Assembly (NCBI GenBank): GCA_964539385.1
Contig: CAZIJC010000060.1
Location: forward strand, 1-24,474
DNA from: JAUVZF01 sp964539385
Lineage (GTDB): Bacteria; Planctomycetota; Phycisphaerae; FEN-1346
Direction: 5' to 3'
DNA length: 24,474 nt
Position 1 is the first letter of the stretch. Every line of letters begins with the position of its first letter. The notes below the pieces were generated by a model. The model made no database searches, was not told where the DNA came from, and was given only the letters and a program-made list of their open reading frames with translations. Both the position numbers and the translations under genes were made by a program. Shown in pieces: positions 1-9,700 of the stretch.

Positions 1-69
1 AGCGACGACGTACGGCGCTGCGGCCGCCGCCTTCAGGAACGTGCGGCGTGTTACGTGATTGGATGCCAT
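1..69 (-). CDS. Tat-exported protein, 5' fragment (cut by window edge)
   Basis: Reading leftward from an ATG at 69-67 gives 23 codons before the window ends. The peptide has a short polar start, a twin-arginine motif (T-R-R-T-F-L-K) and then an alanine-rich hydrophobic stretch, which is a typical Tat signal peptide. AAGGGG lies about 7 nt upstream of the ATG, a reasonable ribosome binding site. It lies 119 nt downstream of the last propeller gene on the same strand, so it may be the fifth gene of that operon. Short leaders of this kind are common on planctomycete Gfo/Idh/MocA-type oxidoreductases and sulfatases, but nothing of the mature protein is visible, so the family is unknown. Confidence 0.6.
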   Translation of the reverse strand, partial: MASNHVTRRTFLKAAAAAPYVVA

Positions 70-188
70 GGTTCACCCCTTGGGGACTGCGCGGACAGGA
101 TGCGCGTTTCGCCTCTTGCCATGGTGCACCGTAACGCGAGATGGCATGTGCGTCAAGTCGCATCACCTGCGGCAGCGTGGCTGGTGGT
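70..188. other. intergenic gap, no clear element
   Basis: This is 119 nt between the stop of propeller paralog 1 and the ATG of the truncated Tat protein. Apart from the ribosome binding site next to 69 I see no convincing hairpin with a T-tract and no clear promoter. Read-through from the upstream operon is therefore possible. Confidence 0.4.
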
Positions 189-3100
189 TTACTCGCTGCG
201 GCCCATGCACAGGAGGCGGCCGTCTTGGGTGGCAAGGTACAGGCGGCCGTAGGCGGCGACCAAGCCGTCGAAGACGGGCGGCGAATCGAGTTTGTATTCG
301 GCGAGTTTCTTTCCGTCTGAGGCGGCGACGGCCCACAGGAGTGCGCCTTGCTGCCCGTCGAGGGCGGCTACCTGGCGGGCGAGTTTCGCCTTAACCGCGT
401 CGTCGTCGGGACGGCTGAAGGCTTGCTTCTCATCGAGGACGTCCGGCGGGCCGGCGATGAAGAGCGTCCCTGCCGCCAACGCCATGGCACGGACATGGAG
501 CGGGATGTCCGCCTGGGACCACTTGAAGTTGACGGCCGAGAGGTCGGCCGCCGCGAACCGCCGGCGCACCCTCCAATCGGTGGGCGCAACGTTTCTGTTT
601 TTGCCGTCTTTGATCCGGCGGGAGGCCGTCCTGACGTGAGCGATGGACTCGTCGTCGACGGCCTTGTCGGCGGCGAAGAGCCGGTATTCGAGCACGGATG
701 TCTGGCACAAGTACTGGGGCTTGCGCCCGAAGCCGTACACGCGTGAGTCGTCGAACACGAGCATCCTGCCGGCCGGCACGTAGCGGCCGGCGCGGAACCA
801 TCCGCCCCATCCGGAGGCGACACTCTTGCCGAACATCCAGTAAGACCGGTGGAACCACGTGCCGTCGAGAAACCCGACGGGCGAGAACAGATGTACGCCT
901 TCGCCCACCTGCTCGGTGACCTTCGCCGGTGCGACGTGCTCGCGAACGCCCTTGAGGTCGAACCGCTGCGACCGCATGTAGACGTTCCGGCCGTCGCTCG
1001 ACAGAACGTCCGGCAGCGAGACCGGCATGTTCAGGCCGTCGACGTGGACCTGCAGGTTCTTGCCGCTCTCGGGGTCGCGGTCGTCGAGGACGGTCTCGGA
1101 GAGTTTGCGGCCGGTTTTCGGATCGAGGCGGAGGAAGCGCAGGCCGCCGTCCAGGAACATCGAGCGTCCGGCGACACAGTAAACGGCGCCGCCGGCAACG
1201 AGTACGCTGCCGTGAACCGGCCAGACCGATTCGACCTGCTCGAACGCCACCAGCCGCCGCTCCTGTGGGGCGGCGCGGAAACGCCAGACCAGCGAGCCGT
1301 CGTCGGCGCGCAGACAATAGACCCATCCGTCTGCGGCGCCGAACAGGACGCGGCCTTCATGGATGGTGGGTGGCGAATCGACGCGGCCGCCGGCCGTATA
1401 TCGCCAGAGCGGCTTGCCTGACCCGGCGTCGAGTGCGTGGACGGCATGGGTGTTGACGGAGGCGACGAAGATTCTGCCTCCGGCAACGACCAGGCTGCTC
1501 AGTTTGCCGCCCAAGTCGGTCTGCCAAGCGGGTTTCAACTCGGCGGGCACGGCCGCCGCCGTGCGTCCGCTGCGAGCGGCGTCGTGCCGATAGGTGGGCC
1601 ACGCCTGCTTCTCCTGTGGAGCGGAAGGCCCTGCGATCGGCTCGGCGTAGGCCGGGCCGCGCTCGAGGCGGCCGTCGTCGGGCACCTCCCTGGGGACCTG
1701 CCGGCTTGCGGAGGCGGGGGCCAGGGCGTTGAACCCGAACAGTTTGCCCTGGATGTAGCAGGCGCAGGCATGAGGCGGGGCATAGACGAGTCCGTTGCAT
1801 GGCATGATGCCGTAGAGGCACCCGCCTCGCACCCAGTGGTTGGTGATCCAGTGCTTGTTGCGGAAGTCGATGAACTCGATGCCGGTCCTGGAGGGCAGGA
1901 GGTAGCGGTCGGTCGCCTTGCTGCGGTAGCATCGGTGATGGAACCAGTAGATTTTCACGTCGGGGGGGAACTGGCTTGCAACCTCTCCGGTCCGGAGGTC
2001 GCGGCCGGTGAAGAGGCCGGAGTCTCTGCCGGTGGCAATGGCGCCGGCCCACGCAAGGCCGCCCACGACCAGGAGGTCCTCCGGCGACTGGTGGCCGGAA
2101 CGGGGGTGTTTCGCCGTCCACAACGTCTTGCCGGTCTGGGCGGCGAGTGCGGTCATGGACCGGTTTCCGCCGGAGAACAGGACGACGTCGCCGTAAAGAA
2201 CCAGCGTGGGGCCGAAGCACGTGGGTATGGGCGACCGCCGGGCGACCGGGTCGGAAGCCCACACGCGGCGGCCGGTCTTTCGGTCCAGGCACACGACCTT
2301 GTCGCCGTCGTGGAAGTAGACGCACCGGGGGTCGGCCGCCAGCGTCAGAGGCGCCACCGGGTGGTGCTTCTTCCACAGGACCTTGCCGGTGTCGGCCTGG
2401 ACGGCCGCGACCTGCCGCTTCTTCTCGTCCCACGCCCAGTTGCGGTTGGCGTGTGCGGTTTCATCCCAGCAGTAGGTGCCGGTGGGCCTGTACTGGTTGA
2501 ACGTGGTTGGAGAATCCTTGACCACCAGGAAGAGGACGCCTTCGGAGGCGATGACTTCCTCGGTGATTTTGCTGCCTTCGTACGTGCGGATGGTCTGGCC
2601 GGTGGCGGCGTCGAGGACGCTGAGCGGTGCGTCGAGACCGAGCGTAACGTAGACCCTGTCTCCGACGGCAAGGAGGCGTCGCGGCAGTTGGGCGTGTCCG
2701 CTCTTGAGCGGCCATCGGTGCGTGTACCACTCCGGGATGGGCCGCTTCCAGAGGATGGCGCCGTTGAATGCGTCGCGCGCGATCAGAAACCATCTGGGCG
2801 GCAACTGGATGGACCCGGTGGCCCCTTCGTCGAAGATGTAGAAGATGCGCCCGCCCGTTGCGACCAGGGCGCTCATGCTGGCCATGTGATCGTGATGCCG
2901 GGCCCATCTCGGGCTGCCCACCCACTGAAGGTGGCGGGGCGGGCCGACGACCGAATCGTGCGACACGGCGTTGCCGGTTGCGTCGTACAGATAATGCGTC
3001 CACTCGTCGATTTCCTTCGGGCGCGGCTTGACGGTCTTGGTCCACTTCCCGCCGTTCTTGACGTACGCCACCCCGTTCGGCGCCAGAACGCGCATCACCT

Positions 3101-3485
3101 CGGCCATCGCGACGTCGCCGAGGTCCTCCGACACCACGAGGTTGACGAGGTTGTCGATGTGGGGCAGGCCCCTGCCCGCCCATTGCTCGACCGAGACCTT
3201 GCCGCAGAGACCGAGCGACCGGATGCGGGCGCGGGCCTTCTCGATGTTGGCCGCGTCGGTGTCCAGGCCGTGGACGAGATAGGAGTCGCCGGCGCGCAGT
3301 GCGGCCGTCAACGTCCCGTCGCCGCAACCGAGGTGTACGATAAGACCGCCCGCCACGCCGGTGGCCTGGAGGATGTGCCGGGCCTGGTCCGCGGGCGAGG
3401 GCGCACCCCGCGCGCCGGCGGCAAGTCCGCCGACCATCGCCGCCACCAGCCCGAGTGTTACGTGCCGTCGGGTTTTGTGTCTCAT
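189..3485 (-). CDS. exported methyltransferase-fold / PQQ-like beta-propeller fusion, paralog 1
   Basis: 1098 aa, the last of four tandem paralogs. Residues 1-27 look like a Sec signal peptide: basic start, hydrophobic core, Ala/Gly-rich end. Residues about 38-150 read as a class I SAM-methyltransferase-like fold: glycine motif G-C-G-D-G at 53-57, acidic residue in G-L-D-T-D at 73-77, S-E-D-L at 119-122 and a late L-A-P-N-G-V strand at 134-139. The linker D-E-W-T-H-Y (160-165) is followed by beta-propeller blades with repeated 'alD..tGk..W' signatures. A cysteine segment follows (C519, C556, C574, C576). A second propeller half opens with W-P-T-Y-R-H-D-A-A-R-S-G at 629-640, as in BamB/PQQ-like proteins. 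AGTGAGG sits 5 nt before the ATG. Enzymatic activity is unknown; I see no PQQ-dehydrogenase active site. It most resembles paralog 4 near the C-terminus (shared TDWR and PPDV-DEK). Confidence 0.88.
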   Translation of the reverse strand: MRHKTRRHVTLGLVAAMVGGLAAGARGAPSPADQARHILQATGVAGGLIVHLGCGDGTLTAALRAGDSYLVHGLDTDAANIEKARARIRSLGLCGKVSVEQWAGRGLPHIDNLVNLVVSEDLGDVAMAEVMRVLAPNGVAYVKNGGKWTKTVKPRPKEIDEWTHYLYDATGNAVSHDSVVGPPRHLQWVGSPRWARHHDHMASMSALVATGGRIFYIFDEGATGSIQLPPRWFLIARDAFNGAILWKRPIPEWYTHRWPLKSGHAQLPRRLLAVGDRVYVTLGLDAPLSVLDAATGQTIRTYEGSKITEEVIASEGVLFLVVKDSPTTFNQYRPTGTYCWDETAHANRNWAWDEKKRQVAAVQADTGKVLWKKHHPVAPLTLAADPRCVYFHDGDKVVCLDRKTGRRVWASDPVARRSPIPTCFGPTLVLYGDVVLFSGGNRSMTALAAQTGKTLWTAKHPRSGHQSPEDLLVVGGLAWAGAIATGRDSGLFTGRDLRTGEVASQFPPDVKIYWFHHRCYRSKATDRYLLPSRTGIEFIDFRNKHWITNHWVRGGCLYGIMPCNGLVYAPPHACACYIQGKLFGFNALAPASASRQVPREVPDDGRLERGPAYAEPIAGPSAPQEKQAWPTYRHDAARSGRTAAAVPAELKPAWQTDLGGKLSSLVVAGGRIFVASVNTHAVHALDAGSGKPLWRYTAGGRVDSPPTIHEGRVLFGAADGWVYCLRADDGSLVWRFRAAPQERRLVAFEQVESVWPVHGSVLVAGGAVYCVAGRSMFLDGGLRFLRLDPKTGRKLSETVLDDRDPESGKNLQVHVDGLNMPVSLPDVLSSDGRNVYMRSQRFDLKGVREHVAPAKVTEQVGEGVHLFSPVGFLDGTWFHRSYWMFGKSVASGWGGWFRAGRYVPAGRMLVFDDSRVYGFGRKPQYLCQTSVLEYRLFAADKAVDDESIAHVRTASRRIKDGKNRNVAPTDWRVRRRFAAADLSAVNFKWSQADIPLHVRAMALAAGTLFIAGPPDVLDEKQAFSRPDDDAVKAKLARQVAALDGQQGALLWAVAASDGKKLAEYKLDSPPVFDGLVAAYGRLYLATQDGRLLCMGRSE

Positions 3486-3500
3486 GCGAGCCTCACTTCT

Positions 3501-6500
3501 CTATTTGGTTCCGCCCATGCACAGGACGGTGCCGTCCTTCAGCGTAAGATACAGGCGCCCCCCGGCGGCCGACAGGCCGTCAAAGACCGGTGGGGCCGGC
3601 AAGTCGTACGCCGCCAGCGTCTTGCCGTCGGCGGTCGAGACGGCCATCAGGGCGCTGCCGAGCCGGCCTTCATAGGCGTCGAGCGAGGTGATCCAGTCGC
3701 CCTTGGCCCCGGCCACAAACAGCCTGCCGTCGGCCTCGGCGAGCACCATCGCCCGGACCTGCAACTTCAAGGGCGTAGACCACTGGACGTGCGGCTTGCG
3801 GAAGGCCGGAACGTTCCTCGGCCGCTTCGTCTTGACCGCGAACGGGGTGTCGACCTTTGAGGCGAACAGGATCTCCTGCTCGCCGCGGGCGTACATCTGG
3901 TCGGGGTTGCCGGGCGAGGGCGGGTAGTAGTTCCGCCCGAACCCGTAGACGCGGTCTTCGCCGATCGACAGGATCCGGCCCGAGGGCCTGGCGTTCCCGG
4001 TTCGCGCCCAGCCCTGCGCGCCGGAGACGTAGATCCGGCCATAGATCCAGTAGGTGCGCCGGAACCAGGACGCGTCCAGGAAGCCCGTCGGAGAGAACAG
4101 GTGATCGATGTTCCGCTCGATGCTCTTGCCGCTGAGGTCGAACGCCCAGTGCCGCATGAACACATGCTTGCCGTCGCAAGACAGCACGTCAGGCTTTGCC
4201 CCTTCCATGTCCAGGCGAGCGTAGATGGTAGGTGTAATCGGCGGCTGCTCGTCGTCCGGCCCCAGGGAGTCGACCGGGGTCACGGACAGCACTTCGCCCG
4301 TGCGCGGATTCAACCGGTAGACCAGAAGACCGCCATCCAGGTACGACGAACGACCGGCACAGAACCAGAGGACATCGTCCTGTATCAGCACGCTCCCGTG
4401 CACGGGCCACACCGATTCCATCTGGTCATAGACAACACATCGACTGTCCGTGGCCGCCGCCCGGAACCGCCAGACAAGATCGCCCTTCTTTGCCGTGAGG
4501 CAATACACGTATCCGTCACGCGACCCGAAGATGATCGTGCCCCGGTAAAACGTCGGAGCGGAATCCACCCGGCCGGCCGCCGTATAGTTCCACAGTTTCT
4601 TTCCGTTCATCGCGTCCAATGCGTGGACCGTGTGATCCTCGATCGATGCCACGAAAAGTCTTCCGTCGGCAATGACGCATTGGCTGAGGTCCCCGCCGAT
4701 GTCCGCACGCCACAACCGGGTCACGGCTGCGGGAACGGCGCTCGTCGTCGTCCCGCTCCGCACCGCATCGCCCCGGTACGTCGCCCACGCACCGCCGGAG
4801 GGCTTGTCCGCCGCAGCCTTCCGGCCTTCGCAGCCGGCGCTGCTACGGCGGAGTAGGCTGGCGAAGGCGGGGCCCTTCTGAAGTCTCTCTGACTCCTGAC
4901 CTTTGACCTCCGGCCTCTTCCGCGCACCCGCTACCGCCAAGAATCCGGTCAACTTGCCCTGGGTATAGCAGGCGCAGGGGTGCGGCGGCGTATAGAGCAG
5001 ACCGTTGGCCGGCATGAAACCGTAGAGACACGCGCCGCGAATCCAGCTGTCATGGGTTACCTCGCCGCTGTTGACGTCGAAAAACTCAATACCGGGATAA
5101 CTGGTAATGATACAGGTGCCCGAAGCGCGGGGAATATGGCAGCGGTGATGCATGATGCCGTACCCGTGCTCGCTGGAAACCGGAATCTCCTTGCGGACTT
5201 TGCCGGTGCGGAGGTCATATCCGATATATCTACGGTTAATTGTTTTCCGGTCCGCGCCCGGCCGATAGGGTTCAATGCGAACGTCCACATCCCAGATCAG
5301 GCCGTTGACGACGAACACGCTGGCGGGAGATTGGTAACCGGTCGCGGCGCACGGCGCCATCCACAGCGGCTTGCCGTCGCCGGCGCCGAACGCGTTCAGC
5401 CTGCCTCCGATGGCGGCGTACACGATGTCCTTATGGACGAGCACCGTGGGGCTGTGGTCGGTTCGGACCTTCGGGGCGGGTCCGGGGATCGCCGTTTTCC
5501 ACAGCGCGGTGCCGGTGGCCAGGTCCAGGCACCGCATCCCGCCGTCGCCGAGGAAGTAGAGGTGCCCCGCGTCGGCCACCATCGTCAGGGGAACCACCCG
5601 CCCCTGCGCGGCCGTCCAGGCCGTCCGGCCGGTGCGTGTATCGATCACCGCCACCGACCGCTCGGCGACCAGGCTGATCGTGTTCTCCAGCGCGGCGAAA
5701 CCAGGCCGGTTCGCGGGCATCCGGCCCTTGTAGGGAACGGGCTTGCCCTCGTCGTTTACGAGAACCACGAGTTTGCCATCGACGAGCAGCAGTTCTTCGG
5801 CGTAGGCGGTGCCCTCATACGTCCGCACGACCTTGCCGGTGCCGGCGTCGATCTCGCTGACCGGGGCGTACAGGCCGAGCGTGGCAAAGACCCGGTGCGC
5901 CGACGCCACGAGCCGACGCGTCACCTGCGTGGGGCCGCTCTTCAGCGGGAACAGCCGGGCGTGCCAGCGCTCGATTGGAATCCTCCACAGAAGAACGCCG
6001 CTGAAGGCATCCCGGGCCGAGAGCGACCACTCGGCCGGCAGGTAGACGGACGCCTTGGGCCCCTCGTCCATAACCGCAAAGACGCGCCCGCCGACCGAGA
6101 CAACCACGCTGACGCTCGACATGTTCTCATGGCTTCGGCCGTATTCGGGTTCGGCCTTCCACTGAATACTTCGCGGGCGACTGACGGCCGTGTCCTTCCC
6201 GGCGCCGACGCCGGTAGCGTCGTACATGTGGTGCGTCCATTCGTCGATGTTCGCCGGCCGCGGCTTGACGGTCTTCGTCCAGGCGCCTTTCTTCACGTAC
6301 GCCACGCCGCCCGGCGCCAGCACGCGCATCACCTCGGCCATCGCGACGTCGCCGAGATCCTCCGACACCACGAGGTTGACGAGGTTGTCGATGTAAGGCA
6401 GGCCCCTGCCCGCCAAGCGCTCGACCGAGACCTTGCCGTAGAGGCCCCGTGAGCGGATGTTTTGGCGTGCCTTCTCGATGTTGGCCGGGTCCGTGTCCAG

Positions 6501-6692
6501 ACCGTGGAGGAGGTAGGAATCATTGGCGCGGAGCGCGGCGGTCAGAGCGCCGTCGCCGCAACCGACGTGTACGATAAGGCCGCCCGCCACGCCGGTGGCG
6601 TCGAGGATCTCCTTCGCATCCGCCGCCCAGGCGCATGACGCGCCGCAAGACACTGCCAGCAACATTGCCGCCGCAACCGCGAGTGCCTTCAT
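3501..6692 (-). CDS. exported methyltransferase-fold / PQQ-like beta-propeller fusion, paralog 2
   Basis: 1063 aa when started at the ATG at 6692. That start has AGGAGG 5 nt upstream and gives a clean signal peptide ending A-W-A|A-D at residues 21-25. Two in-frame ATGs further up (6713, 6725) lack a ribosome binding site, and the first of these overlaps the stop of paralog 3. The architecture matches its neighbours: GCGDG at 44-48, D-E-W-T-H at 150-154, first propeller half, cysteine segment (C518, C555, C573, C575), then a second half with Y-R-G-D-A-V-R-S-G and A-G-R-S-S-Y-L-D-G-G. Its methyltransferase-to-propeller join and C-terminal region differ more from paralogs 1 and 4. It carries extra cysteines in the leader and next to the H-x-R-C motif. 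It lies 15 nt upstream of paralog 1, so co-transcription is very likely. Function unknown; periplasmic or surface location is inferred. Confidence 0.87.
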   Translation of the reverse strand: MKALAVAAAMLLAVSCGASCAWAADAKEILDATGVAGGLIVHVGCGDGALTAALRANDSYLLHGLDTDPANIEKARQNIRSRGLYGKVSVERLAGRGLPYIDNLVNLVVSEDLGDVAMAEVMRVLAPGGVAYVKKGAWTKTVKPRPANIDEWTHHMYDATGVGAGKDTAVSRPRSIQWKAEPEYGRSHENMSSVSVVVSVGGRVFAVMDEGPKASVYLPAEWSLSARDAFSGVLLWRIPIERWHARLFPLKSGPTQVTRRLVASAHRVFATLGLYAPVSEIDAGTGKVVRTYEGTAYAEELLLVDGKLVVLVNDEGKPVPYKGRMPANRPGFAALENTISLVAERSVAVIDTRTGRTAWTAAQGRVVPLTMVADAGHLYFLGDGGMRCLDLATGTALWKTAIPGPAPKVRTDHSPTVLVHKDIVYAAIGGRLNAFGAGDGKPLWMAPCAATGYQSPASVFVVNGLIWDVDVRIEPYRPGADRKTINRRYIGYDLRTGKVRKEIPVSSEHGYGIMHHRCHIPRASGTCIITSYPGIEFFDVNSGEVTHDSWIRGACLYGFMPANGLLYTPPHPCACYTQGKLTGFLAVAGARKRPEVKGQESERLQKGPAFASLLRRSSAGCEGRKAAADKPSGGAWATYRGDAVRSGTTTSAVPAAVTRLWRADIGGDLSQCVIADGRLFVASIEDHTVHALDAMNGKKLWNYTAAGRVDSAPTFYRGTIIFGSRDGYVYCLTAKKGDLVWRFRAAATDSRCVVYDQMESVWPVHGSVLIQDDVLWFCAGRSSYLDGGLLVYRLNPRTGEVLSVTPVDSLGPDDEQPPITPTIYARLDMEGAKPDVLSCDGKHVFMRHWAFDLSGKSIERNIDHLFSPTGFLDASWFRRTYWIYGRIYVSGAQGWARTGNARPSGRILSIGEDRVYGFGRNYYPPSPGNPDQMYARGEQEILFASKVDTPFAVKTKRPRNVPAFRKPHVQWSTPLKLQVRAMVLAEADGRLFVAGAKGDWITSLDAYEGRLGSALMAVSTADGKTLAAYDLPAPPVFDGLSAAGGRLYLTLKDGTVLCMGGTK

Positions 6693-6697
6693 GAAAA

Positions 6698-6703
6698 CCT
6701 CCT
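6698..6703 (-). promoter_or_regulatory. ribosome binding site deciding the start of paralog 2
   Basis: A perfect AGGAGG on the minus strand, 5 nt before the ATG at 6692. It lies within the longer open frame, so it argues that translation starts here and not at the upstream ATGs at 6713 or 6725. Confidence 0.75.
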
Positions 6704-6709
6704 GCTCGT

Positions 6710-9700
6710 TCATTCGCCGAAGCACAACACGTTTCCGTCCATCGTAGTGAGGTAGAGTCGTCGGTTGGCTGCGGCCATGCCGTCAAAGACGGGTGGCGTA
6801 TCGAGTTTGCACTCGGCGAGTTTCTCGCCCTGCTTCGTGGAAACCGCCCACAACCATGCCCCCTTCTTGCCCTGCCAGGCGGCAAGCGATTCCTCCGGGT
6901 CCGTGAGAACCAGGGCTGCCTCGCCCGATCCTTTCGTCTTTATCCGTTCGGGCGGGCCGGCGATGAACAGAACGTCGCCCGCAACGACCATGGCTCTTAC
7001 GTAGAACGGCACCTGCGTCTCCCAGCGGTTCTTCTTGACCGGCGCCGCCGGCCGTTTCTGCCTCTTTCCCTTTTTTGCAGGGCTCTTTGCGGCAGGCTTC
7101 TTCTCGACCGGTTTCGGTTGCCGGCCGGGGACCGGCCGGTCGCACGCAAAGAGTTGATATTTTTCGCCGCCGCGCCACTGGCCGGTGTTGCCTCCGAGGT
7201 ACTTGTTCCGGCCGTAACCGAAAATGGACGCTTCGTCGTACGACAGGATGCGTCCGGCCGGCACGACGTTGCCGATTTTCCACCACCCGCTCCAGTGCGC
7301 GATGAAGTTATCGCTCATGACCCAGTAGGCCCGATGCCACCAGGTATCGTCCAACAGGCCGATCGGGCTGAACAGGTGCACACCCTTGTTCGTCTGGCTC
7401 CCGGTCTGGAAGTCCAGTTTCACGTGCCGCATGTACACGTCGCCGCCGTCGGCCAGAAGGATGTCGGACAGCGCCCCCTGTACGTCCTTGCGGTCCAGAG
7501 GCCGGGGCTGCTTGCCCGTTTTGGGGTCGGGGCTGTACATCACCGTCTGTGAGAGCATGCGGCCGGTTCCGGGGTCAAGACGGCAAACGCGGATTCCGCC
7601 GTCCAGATAGGAGGACCGCCCGGCGGCGACCACCAGTTTGCCCTCCTGAACCAGAACGCTGCCGTGCACGGGCCATACCGATTCGAGTTGCCCGTTGACG
7701 AAGGTGCGCCTGTCCTCGGGGGCCGCGCGAAAACGCCACGCCAACGCCCCGTCGCTCGCGCGCAGCGCGTACACCCACCCGTCGGCCGAGCCGAACAGGG
7801 CCATGCCCCGGTAAATCGTGGGTGGCGAATCGACCCGTCCCCCCGCCGCAAAGCGCCACGCCTCCGCCCCCGACCGCTCGTCCAGTGCGTGCACCGTGTG
7901 CATGTCCACCGCCGCCACGAACACCTTGCCTGCGGCGACGGTGACGCCGGAGAGCCGGCCGCCGATCCGGCTGCGCCACGCCGGCTTGAGCGTTGCCGGA
8001 ACGGCGGCTTTCGTCATCCCGGTGCGCGCGAAGTCGTGCCGATAGACGGGCCAGGCGTCTGCGGCATCGGCAGGCGTCTGCCCGGCGTCGATCCGTCCGT
8101 ATGCCGGCCCCTTCTCCAGCCGGTCACCGCTCCGGCTTTCGCTTTTCGCTTTCCCTGCCGCGCCAGGCGCCAGCGCCCAGAACCCCGAAAGTTTGGTTTT
8201 CATGTTACAGGCGCAGGAGTGCGGCGTGGCATAGAGCAGCCCGTTGGCCGGCATGATGCCGTACTGGCACGTGCCGCGAATCCAGTGGTGTGGCGAGGGG
8301 TCGCCGGACCGCACATCGACGAACTGCACTCCCTGGACGCCGAGCAGGATGAAACGATCGGTGGCCTTGTTGCGATAGCAGCGATGGTGCATGTACCCGC
8401 CCACCGGGGAGATTCGCCGTTTCACCTCGCCCGTGGCCCGATCCAGGCCGACGATTCCTTTTCCCTTCATCCATACCTGCTCGCCGATAACGAAAACGTC
8501 CGGCGGGGAATTGTATCCCTGGCTGGAGGCACCGCGCCACAACTGCGAACCGTCCTCTGCCGAGTAGGCGATGATCTTCTTGAAATCGGCCGAGTAGACC
8601 GCCTCGCCGTGGGCGACCAACGTCGGCGATTCCCAGCCCACCTCGTGACCGGTCAGGTCCAGAGTCGCCGCCGAATGCCACAACTCCTTTCCCGTGTTGA
8701 CGTCCAGGCAGAACAGGTTCTTTTTTGTCTGGTAGAACAGGCGATTGCCCAGTGCGGCAAGCGTCGGATGGACGAACAGGTCGATCTCCTTGTGCCAGAC
8801 GGTCTTGCCGCTTGACGCGTCGGCCGCCACGATGGCGCGTTTGCCGGGCGCCGGTTTCAGGCCCCTCAGTATCTGGGAATCCTCTTGGGCCGTGGCCTGC
8901 GGCCGGGTGTCGGCAAGGACGACGAGTTTGCCGCCGATGCGAAGAATCTGCCGGGCGTTCTTGCTCCGCTCGCAGGTCGCCGTCGTCCGGCCCGTCGCCG
9001 CATCGAGAATACTGACCGGCGCATCGATGCCGAGCGTGACGTAGACGAGATCGCCTTCGGCGGCAAGCCGAAAAGCCGTTTCCGCCGGACCCGACCGGAA
9101 CCTGCGAAGTTGATTCACCCACGTGCGAACCGGGCGCTTCCACAACAGGACGCCGTTGAAAGCGTCGCGGGCCACCAGGAACCAATGCGCAGGAAAGCGG
9201 ATGTCCGCGCGAGACGTCTCGTCGATGATGTAGAAGAGGCGACCCCCGGCCGCCACGCACGCGCCGAGGCTCGCCGCTTGCTCGTGCGCCCGGGCAAACT
9301 TGGGCCTGCCCAGCCACTGGATGCGGCGCGGCACGTCCACCACCGAGTCGTGGGCGACCGCGTTGTTGTCCGGGCCGTGGAGATAGTGCGTCCACTCGTC
9401 GATCTCCTTCGGCCTCGGCTTGACGGTCTTGGTCCAATTGCCGCCGGTCTTGATGTAGGCAACGCCGCCCGGCGCCAGAACACGCATGACCTCGGCCATC
9501 GGGACGGCGCCCGGGTCCTCAGCCACGACCAGGTTGACGAGGTTGTCAATGTAAGGCAGGCCCTTGCCCGCCCACTGCTCGACCGTGACCTTGCCGTAAA
9601 GGCCGAGCGACCGGATGCGGGCGCGGGCCTTCTCGACGTTGGCCGCCTCCGCGTCCAGGCCGTGGACCAGGTAGGAGTCATTCGCGTGCAGTGCGGCCGT

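Noticed and set aside
1437..3860. 807-codon plus-strand frame opposite propeller paralogs 1 and 2.
   Set aside because: A shadow of the real minus-strand genes: no domain and no ribosome binding site, and it crosses the boundary between two genes.
6693..6725. Upstream starts for paralog 2 at 6725 or 6713; the latter overlaps the previous stop as ATGA.
   Set aside because: Neither has a ribosome binding site and both put a polar stretch before the signal peptide; AGGAGG lies just before 6692.
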